DNA from: Leisingera aquaemixtae
GTDB lineage: Bacteria; Pseudomonadota; Alphaproteobacteria; Rhodobacterales; Rhodobacteraceae
Assembly: GCF_019801145.1 (NCBI RefSeq)
Contig: NZ_JAHVJQ010000004.1
Span: forward strand, 124,001-188,000
Length of the DNA stretch: 64,000 nt
Direction of reading: 5' to 3'
A model generated the notes under the pieces. The model did no database searches, was not told the origin of the DNA, and was given only the letters and a program-made list of their open reading frames with translations. The position numbers were made by a program, and so were the translations under genes. Each line of letters begins with the position of its first letter. Positions within the stretch are counted from its first letter, which is position 1. Shown piece after piece: positions 35,285 to 42,947 of this stretch.

Positions 35285-36007
35285 TCACGAAACCGTGTCC
35301 CCTTTGCTTTCAGGAGGGATGCGCAGCAGGATCCGGCGGGAGTGCGAGACGAATTCGCGCCGGTACAGCACAGCAACAGTGACCAGCGCAGCCCCGCCCA
35401 GCGGCAGGGCGCCCGCCAGCCAAGCCACGGCAGCCAGCGCGAAATAGGTCGAGCGCATGCCGCGGTTGAAACTGCGCGCGGCGGTGATGCTGATTTCGGC
35501 CGCCTGCGCGGCGCGGGGATAGGCGAGCTCATGGGCGGGATTATTCGGCACTGCTGCCATCAGCACCGCGCAATAGCCGAACAGCCGGTGCGACCAGACA
35601 AATTTCAGAAACGCATTGGACAGAAGCAGCAGCACCACCAGGATTTTCACCTCCCAGACAAAGGCGGGGGCGCTGTCCTGGATCAGGTCCTCTGCGACGC
35701 CCGCCAGCTGTTCGGTATTGCCGATCAGCGCCAGCCCGCCGCCGATGGCAATCATCGCGGCGGAGGCAAAGAAGGCGGTGGCCTGGCGCAGGTTGCCGGC
35801 CAGCTGCGCGTCGAAGATCCGCGGGTCGCGCTCCACCATCCGCTTCATCCAGTCGCGCCGGAAGTCCTCCATCAGCAGAGAGACAGAGGGCCGCCCGGCG
35901 GGCGGGGTCTCGATCCGCCAGCCGATCCACAGCCAGCCTGCGATCAGCAGGGTCAGCGCGGTAAGGTCAAGGAGGGAAAACTGCGCAAGGCGGGCGGTCC
36001 AGATCAT
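35285..36007 (-). CDS. DUF599 family membrane protein
   Basis: A 240-residue membrane protein with four predicted helices (residues about 8-28, 77-100, 120-142 and 190-225). The MEDFRRDWMKRMVERDPRI stretch and LFGYCAVLMAAVPN match what I know of DUF599. Function unknown. It diverges from glcD and shares the 80-base intergenic region with the TTGGTAA operator, so its expression could be affected by the same regulator. Confidence 0.75.
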   Translation of the reverse strand: MIWTARLAQFSLLDLTALTLLIAGWLWIGWRIETPPAGRPSVSLLMEDFRRDWMKRMVERDPRIFDAQLAGNLRQATAFFASAAMIAIGGGLALIGNTEQLAGVAEDLIQDSAPAFVWEVKILVVLLLLSNAFLKFVWSHRLFGYCAVLMAAVPNNPAHELAYPRAAQAAEISITAARSFNRGMRSTYFALAAVAWLAGALPLGGAALVTVAVLYRREFVSHSRRILLRIPPESKGDTVS

Positions 36008-36036
36008 GGCCTGACCCTAACGCGGCGATCCGGCAC

Positions 36037-36066
36037 TTGCCAGACATGCAAAATTGGTAATATTAT
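36037..36066 (+). promoter_or_regulatory. Sigma-70 promoter of glcDEF
   Basis: TTGCCA (36037-36042), 18-base spacer, TATTAT (36061-36066). The -10 lies entirely in the spacer of the operator at 36054-36074, which favours repression by a bound regulator. Confidence 0.6.
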
Positions 36067-36074
36067 CTTACCAA
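36054..36074. promoter_or_regulatory. Operator TTGGTAA-N7-TTACCAA upstream of glcD
   Basis: The arms and spacing are identical to the site before lldD (2844-2864); only the 7-base spacer differs (TATTATC against AGAAATT). It ends 13 bases before the glcD start. Confidence 0.78.
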
Positions 36075-36087
36075 AGAGGAGGCCCAA

Positions 36088-37536
36088 ATGGAAATGCCAT
36101 CCCCGAACCCCGCCATTCTGGCACGCAAGGCGCGGCTTGCCGAGCGGCTTCTGACTGTGCTTCCCGCGGATGCGGTGATCCAGGACGAGGCGGAAACCCG
36201 CGCCTATGAATGCGATGCGCTCACTGCCTACAGATGCCCGCCCTTGCTGGCAGTACTGCCGCGGAGCACGCAGGAGGTCTCCGATGTGCTGCGGATCTGC
36301 CACGAGGAAAGCGTGCCGGTTGTGCCGCGCGGCGCCGGCACCTCGCTGGCGGGCGGCGCGCTGCCGACGGCGGATTGCGTCATACTGGGTGTGGCGCGGA
36401 TGAACGAGGTGCTGGAGACCGATTTTGAGAACCGCATCATCCGGGTGCAGACCGGGCGCACCAACCTGAGCGTCTCCGGCGCGGTGGAGGAAGAGGATTT
36501 TTTCTACGCCCCCGATCCATCCTCGCAACTGGCCTGCGCCATTGCCGGGAATATCGCGATGAATTCCGGCGGTGCGCATTGTTTGAAATACGGGGTGACC
36601 ACCAACAACCTGCTGGGTGTCACCATGGTGATGATGGATGGCACCGTGGTGGAAATCGGCGGCGCGCATCTGGACGCCGGCGGGCTGGATCTCTTGGGTG
36701 TGATCTGCGGCAGTGAGGGGCAGCTGGGGGTGGTGACCGAGGCCACCCTGCGCATCCTGCGCAAGCCCGAGGGCGCACGCCCGGTGCTGATCGGTTTTGA
36801 CAGCAACGAAGTGGCCGGTGCCTGTGTCAGCGACATCATCAAGGCGGGTGTGCTGCCGGTGGCCATCGAATTCATGGATCGCCCCTGCATCGAGGCTTGC
36901 GAGGCATTTGCCAAGGCGGGTTATCCGATGTGCGAGGCGCTGCTGATCATCGAGGTCGAGGGCAGCGAGGCCGAGATCGAGCACCAGCTGGGGCTGATCA
37001 CGGAGATTGCCCGCTCCCACAACCCGGTGGAGCTGCGCGAGGCGGGGGATGCCGATGAGGCCGCCCGCATCTGGCTGGGCCGCAAGTCGGCTTTTGGCGC
37101 CATGGGGCAGATCAACGATTACATGTGTCTGGACGGGACGATCCCAGTGTCCTCTCTGCCTTATGTGCTGCGCCGGATCGGCGAAATGAGCCAGGAGTTC
37201 GGGCTGGACGTGGCCAATGTGTTCCACGCAGGCGACGGCAACATGCACCCTTTGATCCTGTTCGATGCCAACAAACCGGGCGACCTGGAAACCTGCGAGG
37301 CCTTTGGCGCCGAGATCCTGAAGCTCTGTGTCGAGGCGGGCGGCTGTCTGACCGGCGAGCACGGAGTGGGGATCGAGAAACGCGACCTGATGCTGTATCA
37401 GTACAGCGAAGCCGATCTGGAGGCGCAGCTGAAGGTCAAGGATGTGTTTGACCCCAAGTGGCTGCTCAATCCGGCCAAGGTGTTTCCGCTTTCGGTGACC
37501 GCGAGCCGCCGGATGGTGGCGCTGGCAGCTGAATGA
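36088..37536 (+). CDS. glcD: Glycolate oxidase FAD subunit GlcD
   Basis: A 482-residue FAD-linked oxidase, catalytic part of the membrane-associated GlcDEF complex that oxidises glycolate to glyoxylate. The FAD-binding PCMH domain carries VVPRGAGTSLAGGALP (residues about 78-93) and EEDFFYAPDPSSQLACAIAGN. The C-terminal domain has the typical NVFHAGDGNMHPLIL and GEHGVGIEKRDLM. AGGAGG precedes the ATG. Glycolate is a major phytoplankton exudate used by roseobacters. Confidence 0.96.
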   Translation: MEMPSPNPAILARKARLAERLLTVLPADAVIQDEAETRAYECDALTAYRCPPLLAVLPRSTQEVSDVLRICHEESVPVVPRGAGTSLAGGALPTADCVILGVARMNEVLETDFENRIIRVQTGRTNLSVSGAVEEEDFFYAPDPSSQLACAIAGNIAMNSGGAHCLKYGVTTNNLLGVTMVMMDGTVVEIGGAHLDAGGLDLLGVICGSEGQLGVVTEATLRILRKPEGARPVLIGFDSNEVAGACVSDIIKAGVLPVAIEFMDRPCIEACEAFAKAGYPMCEALLIIEVEGSEAEIEHQLGLITEIARSHNPVELREAGDADEAARIWLGRKSAFGAMGQINDYMCLDGTIPVSSLPYVLRRIGEMSQEFGLDVANVFHAGDGNMHPLILFDANKPGDLETCEAFGAEILKLCVEAGGCLTGEHGVGIEKRDLMLYQYSEADLEAQLKVKDVFDPKWLLNPAKVFPLSVTASRRMVALAAE

Positions 37537-37541
37537 TCTTT

Positions 37542-37587
37542 GGGGGCCTTGCCCGCAAACCCCCAGAGTATTTTCGGGAAAGATGAA
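37542..37587 (+). repeat. Dispersed intergenic motif, copy 1 (hairpin plus GAGTATTTT...GGGAAAGATGAA)
   Basis: A GGGGG/CCCCC stem (37542-37546 with 37560-37564) is followed by GAGTATTTT, one C, then GGGAAAGATGAA (37566-37587). The same motif lies before the AAA-ATPase gene at 52676-52696. Here the ATG inside the motif is the annotated glcE start. Confidence 0.6.
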
Positions 37588-38689
37588 TATGATGACACCA
37601 GGGAGCGAGGCAGAGCTGGCCGAGATGATTGCAGGTGCAAACGGCCCCTTGTGCATTCAGGGCGGCGGCACCCGCGGGCTGGCTGTGGAGGGCGAGGCCC
37701 TGAGCACCCGGGGTTTGTCCGGTATTGAACTCTATGAACCCGGCGCGCTGACGCTGGTGGTCAAGGCGGGAACGCCAGTGGCGGAGGTGGAGACGCTGCT
37801 GGCGGCGGAGAACCAGCGGCTGGCGTTTGAACCGATGGATCACCGCGGGCTGCTGGGCACGGACGGCGAGCCAACCATCGGCGGTGTCATTGCGGCAAAC
37901 ATCTCTGGCCCCCGCCGCATCCAGGCGGGCGCGGCGCGGGATCACCTGCTGGGAGTGCGGTTCGCGGATGGCAGCGGCCAGGTGGTGAAGAACGGCGGCC
38001 GGGTGATGAAGAATGTGACCGGCTATGACCTGGTCAAGCTGATGTGCGGCGCCCACGGCACCCTGGGGGTGCTGACGGAAGTGTCGCTGAAGGTGCTGCC
38101 GCGGGCCGAGGCTGCCGCGACCGTGACCCTGACCGGCGTTGACCTGCCCGGCGCGGTGCGGGCAATGTCGGCGGCGCTGGGCTCCCCTTTTGACGTGACC
38201 GGTGCGGCCTATGATGCAGAGACTTATCAGGCGCATATCCGGGTGGAGGGGTTCCGTGAGTCTGCCGCTTACCGCAGCGCGGAGCTGGTTGAGCTGCTGT
38301 CGCCCTTTGCCATGGCCGAGGTGCAGGAGGATGCAGAGAACTTGTGGCGGGGCATCCGCGACGTGGCTGCTTTTCACGAACGGGAAGGCGATGTCTGGCG
38401 GATTTCGGTGAAGCCCACGGATGCGGTGGAGCTGGTGCCGCACCTGGAGGCAAAGGCGCTGCAGTTCGACTGGGGCGGCGGGCTGATCTGGGCGCTTGTC
38501 CCCGCAGGGACGGAGCTGCGAAGCCGGATCAATGTGCCGGGCCATGCCACTCTGGTGCGCGCCGCTCAGGAGGTCCGGGCGCAGCTTGGCGTGTTCCAGC
38601 CGCAGCCCGCGCCCTTAGCCGCACTTTCCGAAGGGCTGCGGCGGCAGTTCGACCCGCGTGGCATCCTCAATCCGGGACTGATGGGGTAA
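37583..38689 (+). CDS. glcE: Glycolate oxidase subunit GlcE
   Basis: A 368-residue second FAD-binding subunit of glycolate oxidase. The shortened PCMH domain shows IQGGGTRGLAVEGE, RGLLGTDGEPTIGGVIAANISGP in two parts, and MKNVTGYDLVKLMCGAHGTLG, which is diagnostic for GlcE. Two further ATGs lie at codons 3 and 4, and the first ATG is part of a dispersed repeat motif. The stop codon is three bases before the glcF start. Confidence 0.95.
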   Translation: MNMMTPGSEAELAEMIAGANGPLCIQGGGTRGLAVEGEALSTRGLSGIELYEPGALTLVVKAGTPVAEVETLLAAENQRLAFEPMDHRGLLGTDGEPTIGGVIAANISGPRRIQAGAARDHLLGVRFADGSGQVVKNGGRVMKNVTGYDLVKLMCGAHGTLGVLTEVSLKVLPRAEAAATVTLTGVDLPGAVRAMSAALGSPFDVTGAAYDAETYQAHIRVEGFRESAAYRSAELVELLSPFAMAEVQEDAENLWRGIRDVAAFHEREGDVWRISVKPTDAVELVPHLEAKALQFDWGGGLIWALVPAGTELRSRINVPGHATLVRAAQEVRAQLGVFQPQPAPLAALSEGLRRQFDPRGILNPGLMG

Positions 38690-38692
38690 CAC

Positions 38693-40015
38693 ATGCAGAC
38701 TACATTCACCGAAAAGCAGCTGCAGGACCCCGGCACCAAACGCGCCAACGAGATCCTGCGCTCTTGTGTCCATTGCGGATTCTGCACCGCCACATGCCCG
38801 ACCTACCAAGTGCTGGGGGATGAGCTCGACAGCCCCCGCGGGCGGATTTACCTGATCAAGGACATGCTGGAAAACGAGCGGGTGCCGGACGAAAAGACGG
38901 TCAAGCATATCGACCGCTGCCTGTCCTGCCTGGCCTGCATGACCACCTGCCCGTCGGGTGTGCACTACATGCATCTGGTGGACCATGCCCGCGCCTATAT
39001 CGAGAAGCACTACGACCGTCCCTGGAGCGATAAGGCCCTGCGCTGGCTGTTGGCGCGGATACTGCCCTATCCAGCCCGGTTCCGGCTGGCGCTGATCGGG
39101 GCGAAGCTGGCAAGACCGTTCAAGGGCCTGCTGCCGGACGCGCGGCTGCGGGCAATGCTTGAGATGGCGCCAAGGACCATCCCGCCAGTCAGCCGCAATG
39201 ACGACCCGCAGAGCTTTGCCGCTGCCGTGCCGCGGAAGAAACGCGTGGCGCTGATGACCGGTTGCGCCCAGAAAGCGCTGAACACGGATATCAACGACGC
39301 CACAATCCGGCTGCTGACCCGGCTGGGCTGCGAGGTGGTGGTGGCAGAAGGTGCGGGCTGCTGCGGCGCGCTGACCCACCACATGGGGCGCGAGGCGGAA
39401 AGCCACGCAGCCGCGGCTAGGAACATCCGCGCCTGGGCGGCGGAAATCGACGGGCAGGGGCTGGACGCAATCGTCATCAACACCTCCGGCTGCGGCACCA
39501 CGGTCAAGGACTACGGATACATGTTCCGCAATGATGCACTGGCGGCAGAGGCTGCTCGGGTGTCAGAGATCGCCATGGACGTCTCTGAGCTGCTGATGCA
39601 GCTGGATCTGCCGGAGGGCGCGGACAAGGGGCTGACGGTGGCCTATCACGCCGCCTGCTCCTTGCAGCACGGGCAGCAGATCAAGACCCACCCGAAGACA
39701 TTGCTGAAACGGGCCGGCTTCAAGGTGGTTGAGCCCGCCGACAGCCATTTGTGCTGCGGGTCGGCCGGCACCTATAACCTGATGCAGCCGGAAATCTCTG
39801 CCGAGCTGAAAGCGCGCAAGGTGAAGACGCTGGAGGCCAGACAGCCCGACCTGATTGCGGCGGGCAATATCGGCTGCATGATGCAGATCGGCTCCGGCAC
39901 TGAGCTGCCGGTTGTGCACACGGTGGAACTGCTGGATTGGGCCACCGGCGGCCCGCAGCCGCCTGCGCTGACGGCGCCGGGGAATCGCCCGCCGGAGGTT
40001 CCCATCCTGCGCTGA
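38693..40015 (+). CDS. glcF: Glycolate oxidase iron-sulfur subunit GlcF
   Basis: A 440-residue subunit. Two [4Fe-4S] ferredoxin motifs lie near the N-terminus (CVHCGFCTATCPTY at residues 24-37 and CLSCLACMTTCPSG around 78-91). Two CCG domains follow (GAGCCGALTHHMG near 220 and SHLCCGSAGTYNL near 350) and transfer electrons toward the quinone pool. It completes the glcDEF unit. No malate synthase or regulator gene is adjacent. Confidence 0.96.
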   Translation: MQTTFTEKQLQDPGTKRANEILRSCVHCGFCTATCPTYQVLGDELDSPRGRIYLIKDMLENERVPDEKTVKHIDRCLSCLACMTTCPSGVHYMHLVDHARAYIEKHYDRPWSDKALRWLLARILPYPARFRLALIGAKLARPFKGLLPDARLRAMLEMAPRTIPPVSRNDDPQSFAAAVPRKKRVALMTGCAQKALNTDINDATIRLLTRLGCEVVVAEGAGCCGALTHHMGREAESHAAAARNIRAWAAEIDGQGLDAIVINTSGCGTTVKDYGYMFRNDALAAEAARVSEIAMDVSELLMQLDLPEGADKGLTVAYHAACSLQHGQQIKTHPKTLLKRAGFKVVEPADSHLCCGSAGTYNLMQPEISAELKARKVKTLEARQPDLIAAGNIGCMMQIGSGTELPVVHTVELLDWATGGPQPPALTAPGNRPPEVPILR

Positions 40016-40115
40016 CACCCATCCGGAAAGAATCGGCTGCACATTTTGCGGGCTTGCCGTAATTTTGCCTGAACAGACAGTTAATCTCCCAGCCGGTGGA
40101 TAAGAGGAGACGCAT

Positions 40116-40925
40116 GTGAGGCAGTGGGTACTGATGGCTCTGGCAGCGCTCCTGCCGGCCGCGGCGATGGCGCAGGACAGCCGTTTGCAGCGGATGGATA
40201 CCCTGGATGCGGGACGCAAATGGGAGGCCGTGGGGCGGCTCGACGTGAACGGCGAGGGTTTCTGCACCGGCGCGCTTATTGCCCCTGACCTGGTTCTGAC
40301 CGCTGCCCATTGCCTCTATGACAGCCGTACCAAGGCGCCGATCGACCCCACCACAATTGAATTCCTGGCCGGCTGGCGTAACGGGCGCGCCTCGGCCTAC
40401 CGCAGTGTGCGCCGGGCGGTGCAGCATCCGTCCTATGTCTATGACGGCGAGCTGTCGACCGACCGGGTGCGCAATGATATTGCCCTGCTGCAATTGCAGC
40501 GCCCCATCCGCAATACCACAGTAACCCCCTTTGAGACCGACGAGCGCCCCCGCAAGGGCGCTAAGATCGGGGTTGTTTCCTATGCCCATGACCGCTCCGA
40601 GGCGCCTTCGCTGCAGGAAGTCTGCGCGGTCATGGCGCGGCAGCGGGGCGTGCTGGTGATGTCCTGCGACGTGGATTTCGGCTCGTCCGGGGCGCCCGTG
40701 TTTTCCTTCGAGGAGGGGACCCCGCGCATTGTCTCGGTGATCTCCGCCAAGGCTGAGGTCAGCGGCGAGCGGGTTTCGCTGGGATCCGCGCTGGCAGAGG
40801 AACTGACCCTGCTGCAGGCACAGCTGACCGGGGTCGCCACCGGCGGGCGGCTGCCGCCCGGTGTCGGCCGGGTGAAGGTGGGCGAGGGGCGCAGCTCCTC
40901 CGGTGCCAAGTTTTTGAAACAATGA
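40116..40925 (+). CDS. Exported trypsin-like serine protease (first of a tandem pair)
   Basis: A 269-residue precursor with a signal peptide ending AAAMA before QDS. The catalytic triad of an S1 protease is visible: His in LTAAHCLYD, Asp in VRNDIALLQL and Ser in DFGSSGAPVF. The oxyanion Gly is normal but the usual GDSGGP is GSSGAP, which occurs in bacterial S1B-like enzymes. After the domain comes a short linker and the tail SSSGAKFLKQ. The GTG start at 40116 follows AGAGGAGA. The stop overlaps the next gene by four bases. Confidence 0.85.
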   Translation: MRQWVLMALAALLPAAAMAQDSRLQRMDTLDAGRKWEAVGRLDVNGEGFCTGALIAPDLVLTAAHCLYDSRTKAPIDPTTIEFLAGWRNGRASAYRSVRRAVQHPSYVYDGELSTDRVRNDIALLQLQRPIRNTTVTPFETDERPRKGAKIGVVSYAHDRSEAPSLQEVCAVMARQRGVLVMSCDVDFGSSGAPVFSFEEGTPRIVSVISAKAEVSGERVSLGSALAEELTLLQAQLTGVATGGRLPPGVGRVKVGEGRSSSGAKFLKQ

Positions 40926-41737
40926 TCTGGCGTGCGCTGATACTGGGAGCGGCCACCCTGGCCTATGCCGCCGGCGCAATGGCTCAGGGCACCGGATTGC
41001 GCCGCCTGACCGACCGGGATGACCTCCTGGGCTGGGAGGCGGTGGGGCGGCTGGAGCTGAACGGGCAGGGGTTCTGCACCGGCTCGCTGATTGCGCCGGA
41101 TCTGGTGCTGACCGCGGCGCATTGCGTTTATGATGAGGCCGGGGCGGTGCGCCCGGCGGAGCAGATCAAGTTCCGCGCCGGGCTGCGCGACGGGGTCGCG
41201 ATTGCCGAACGCCAGGCGCTGCAGATCGCGGCGCATCCCGGCTACAGCCCGCAGCGGCGGCTGGGGATCGACAACATACGCCACGACGTGGCGCTGATCC
41301 GGCTGTCGGAGCCGATCCTCAGCGGCCAGGCGGATGCCTTTGCGCTGCACTCAGGCCGGGATTACGGCAGTGATATCTCTGTTACCTCATATGGCATGGG
41401 CCGCGCCGAGGCGCTGTCGCGGCAGCGTCAATGCAACCTGATGGGAGAGCATGACGACGTGCTGATGATCGACTGCAACGTTACCTTCGGGTCTTCCGGG
41501 GCGCCGGTGTTTTCCCAGGTCGGCGGGCGCGGGCGCATCCTGGCGCTGGTGTCCGGCGGTGGCAATTACCGGGGCAAGCAGGTGGCATTCGGCATGAAGC
41601 TGCCTGAGCGGGTGGCGGAGCTGAAAGCGCAGCTGCGCCGCAATCCGGTGGCGGCACCGGACCGGCGGATCAAGCGGATCCGGGTTGGCGGCGGCGGTTC
41701 CGCGGGCGGTGCGAAATTTGTCAGCGTCGGTGACTAA
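40922..41737 (+). CDS. Exported trypsin-like serine protease (second of a tandem pair)
   Basis: A 271-residue paralogue of the preceding gene with signal peptide MIWRALILGAATLAYAAGAM ending at AQ. The triad is His in LTAAHCVYD, Asp in IRHDVALIRL and Ser in TFGSSGAPVF. The shared stretch WEAVGRL, then FCTG, then LIAPDLVLTAAHC shows recent duplication. Its tail GSAGGAKFVSVGD again contains (S/G)GAKF, like its neighbour. ATGA overlap indicates coupled translation. Substrates are unknown. Confidence 0.85.
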   Translation: MIWRALILGAATLAYAAGAMAQGTGLRRLTDRDDLLGWEAVGRLELNGQGFCTGSLIAPDLVLTAAHCVYDEAGAVRPAEQIKFRAGLRDGVAIAERQALQIAAHPGYSPQRRLGIDNIRHDVALIRLSEPILSGQADAFALHSGRDYGSDISVTSYGMGRAEALSRQRQCNLMGEHDDVLMIDCNVTFGSSGAPVFSQVGGRGRILALVSGGGNYRGKQVAFGMKLPERVAELKAQLRRNPVAAPDRRIKRIRVGGGGSAGGAKFVSVGD

Positions 41738-41744
41738 AACCCCT

Positions 41745-41775
41745 CTTGAAGCCGCATTTTCCCTTACTATCTCAG
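41745..41775 (+). promoter_or_regulatory. RpoH (sigma-32) promoter of the small heat-shock gene
   Basis: CTTG (41745-41748), exactly 17 bases, then ACTATCTCAG (41766-41775), matching nine of ten positions of the alphaproteobacterial heat-shock element CTTG-N17-CYTATNTNNG. Transcription would begin near 41782, at the first hairpin of the leader. Confidence 0.72.
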
Positions 41776-41781
41776 GATTGT

Positions 41782-41870
41782 CCGGGCAGCCGCTGATTGG
41801 GGCCCGGGGCAAAACCAGCCTGTCCCTGCGGGGAAGGCACTCTGAAATCGCTCATGAATGAGGATGGAAA
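41782..41870 (+). ncRNA. ROSE-like RNA thermometer in the hsp20 leader
   Basis: Three hairpins fill the 89-base leader. The first pairs CCGGGC (41782-41787) with GCCCGG (41802-41807). The second pairs GCCT-G-TCCC with GGGGA-AGGC (41818-41838) around a bulged G. The third holds the ribosome site: ATC-G-CTC (41847-41853) pairs with GAGGAT (41860-41865) leaving one bulged G, i.e. TCGCT against AGGA. A U(U/C)GCU anti-ribosome-site with a bulged G is the hallmark of ROSE thermometers upstream of small heat-shock genes. The boundary at the 5' side is inferred from the promoter. Confidence 0.75.
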
Positions 41871-42335
41871 ATGCGTACTTTTGACTTTGCACCGCTGCAC
41901 CGTGCCACCATCGGCTTTGACCAGATCGCCAGCCTGATGGACCGCGCCCTGAGCGCCGATGCCGCTCAGTCCAGCTACCCGCCCTACAACATCGAGAAAA
42001 CCGATGCCGACAGCTACCGCATCTCGATTGCTGTTGCCGGCTTCTCCGACGACGACCTCAACGTCGAGGTGAAGGAAAACGCGCTGGTTGTGTCCGCCAA
42101 GAAGGCAGAGGACGGCGAAGGCCGCACCTTCCTGCACCGCGGCATTGCCACCCGCGCCTTTGAACGCCGTTTCACCCTGGCCGACCACGTCCATGTGACC
42201 GGTGCCAGCCATGAAAACGGCATGCTGCATATCGATCTGCACCGCGAGGTGCCGGAGGCGCTGAAACCGCGCCGGATCGAAATCTCCTCCTCCCGCCCGA
42301 ACCGCCCGGAGATCGAGGCCAAAGCGGTCAACTGA
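41871..42335 (+). CDS. Small heat-shock protein, Hsp20/IbpA family
   Basis: A 154-residue alpha-crystallin-domain chaperone that holds unfolded proteins during heat stress. The IbpA-type start MRTFDFAPLHRATIGFDQI is followed by YPPYNIEKTDADSYRISIAVAGF, the core with FLHRGIATRAFERRFTLADHV, and the GMLHIDLHREVPE strand. The C-terminal IEI-type motif reads RRIEISS. Control is double: an RpoH promoter and a ROSE-like thermometer. A strong terminator follows, so it is monocistronic. Confidence 0.95.
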   Translation: MRTFDFAPLHRATIGFDQIASLMDRALSADAAQSSYPPYNIEKTDADSYRISIAVAGFSDDDLNVEVKENALVVSAKKAEDGEGRTFLHRGIATRAFERRFTLADHVHVTGASHENGMLHIDLHREVPEALKPRRIEISSSRPNRPEIEAKAVN

Positions 42336-42363
42336 TCCTGCGGATCCCGGTTCGCGCGTACCC

Positions 42364-42391
42364 GCCCTCCGGCACTGCCGGGGGGCTTTTT
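42364..42391 (+). terminator. Rho-independent terminator of hsp20
   Basis: GCCCTCCGGC (42364-42373) pairs with GCCGGGGGGC (42377-42386) around a 3-base loop (one G-T pair), then TTTTT. It is 28 bases after the stop. Confidence 0.88.
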
Positions 42392-42447
42392 CCGTTTGCG
42401 GCTGTGCCTGCGCGGAAACAGCTGCCCGGATCCGTCCGCCGGGCAAT

Positions 42448-42463
42448 GAAATCTTAGGATTTC
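42448..42463. promoter_or_regulatory. Inverted repeat GAAATC-TTAG-GATTTC upstream of the globin gene
   Basis: A perfect 6-4-6 inverted repeat 78 bases before the globin start. A second, GC-rich repeat GGCGCAGGG / CCCTGCGCC (42465-42473 with 42489-42497) follows in the leader. The first resembles an operator, but no regulator can be named. Confidence 0.35.
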
Positions 42464-42541
42464 GGGCGCAGGGTTGCCGGGGATGTACCCCTGCGCCGGC
42501 GTGTCCGGTGCCGTGGATGAGTGCAGTGCAAAGGCGGTTTT

Positions 42542-42940
42542 ATGCAACCTCAGGATATTCAGCATGTGCAGAAAGGCCTGGCGGCCATCTTTGCCCGCAA
42601 GGCCGATCTGGCGGAACGGTTTTACGTGCATCTGTTCACGCGGCTGCCGGAAGCCCGTGCGATGTTCCGCGGAAATTTCGTGAAGCAGAAGGCGATGCTG
42701 ATGGGCATGATTGCAGCCTGCGTGCGCAAGCTGGATGATCCGCAGGCGCTTGCAGCACTCAGCGGGCAGCTGCTTCAGGCCCACGCCCATCTTGATTTGG
42801 GGGCAAGGGAAACCGACGCGGCAAGGCGGGCGCTGATGGCGGCTTTGCGGGATGTTCTAGGGGCAGACCTGGATCTTGAATCCGAGGCCGCCTGGAACCG
42901 CGCCATCAGCCTTGTAACGGCGGCGATGGCGCGGCACTGA
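42542..42940 (+). CDS. Single-domain bacterial globin
   Basis: A 132-residue haem protein with the start QDIQHVQKGLAAIFARKADLAERFY. The CD1-type phenylalanine is in ARAMFRGNF, and the likely proximal His is in LLQAHAHLDLG. No reductase domain is attached, unlike flavohaemoglobins. Members bind oxygen or nitric oxide, or act as redox sensors. The start is ambiguous: ATG at 42542 (AAGGCGG before it) or ATG seven codons upstream. The gene ends seven bases from the convergent gabD stop. Confidence 0.78.
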   Translation: MQPQDIQHVQKGLAAIFARKADLAERFYVHLFTRLPEARAMFRGNFVKQKAMLMGMIAACVRKLDDPQALAALSGQLLQAHAHLDLGARETDAARRALMAALRDVLGADLDLESEAAWNRAISLVTAAMARH

Positions 42941-42947
42941 GGCCGGA

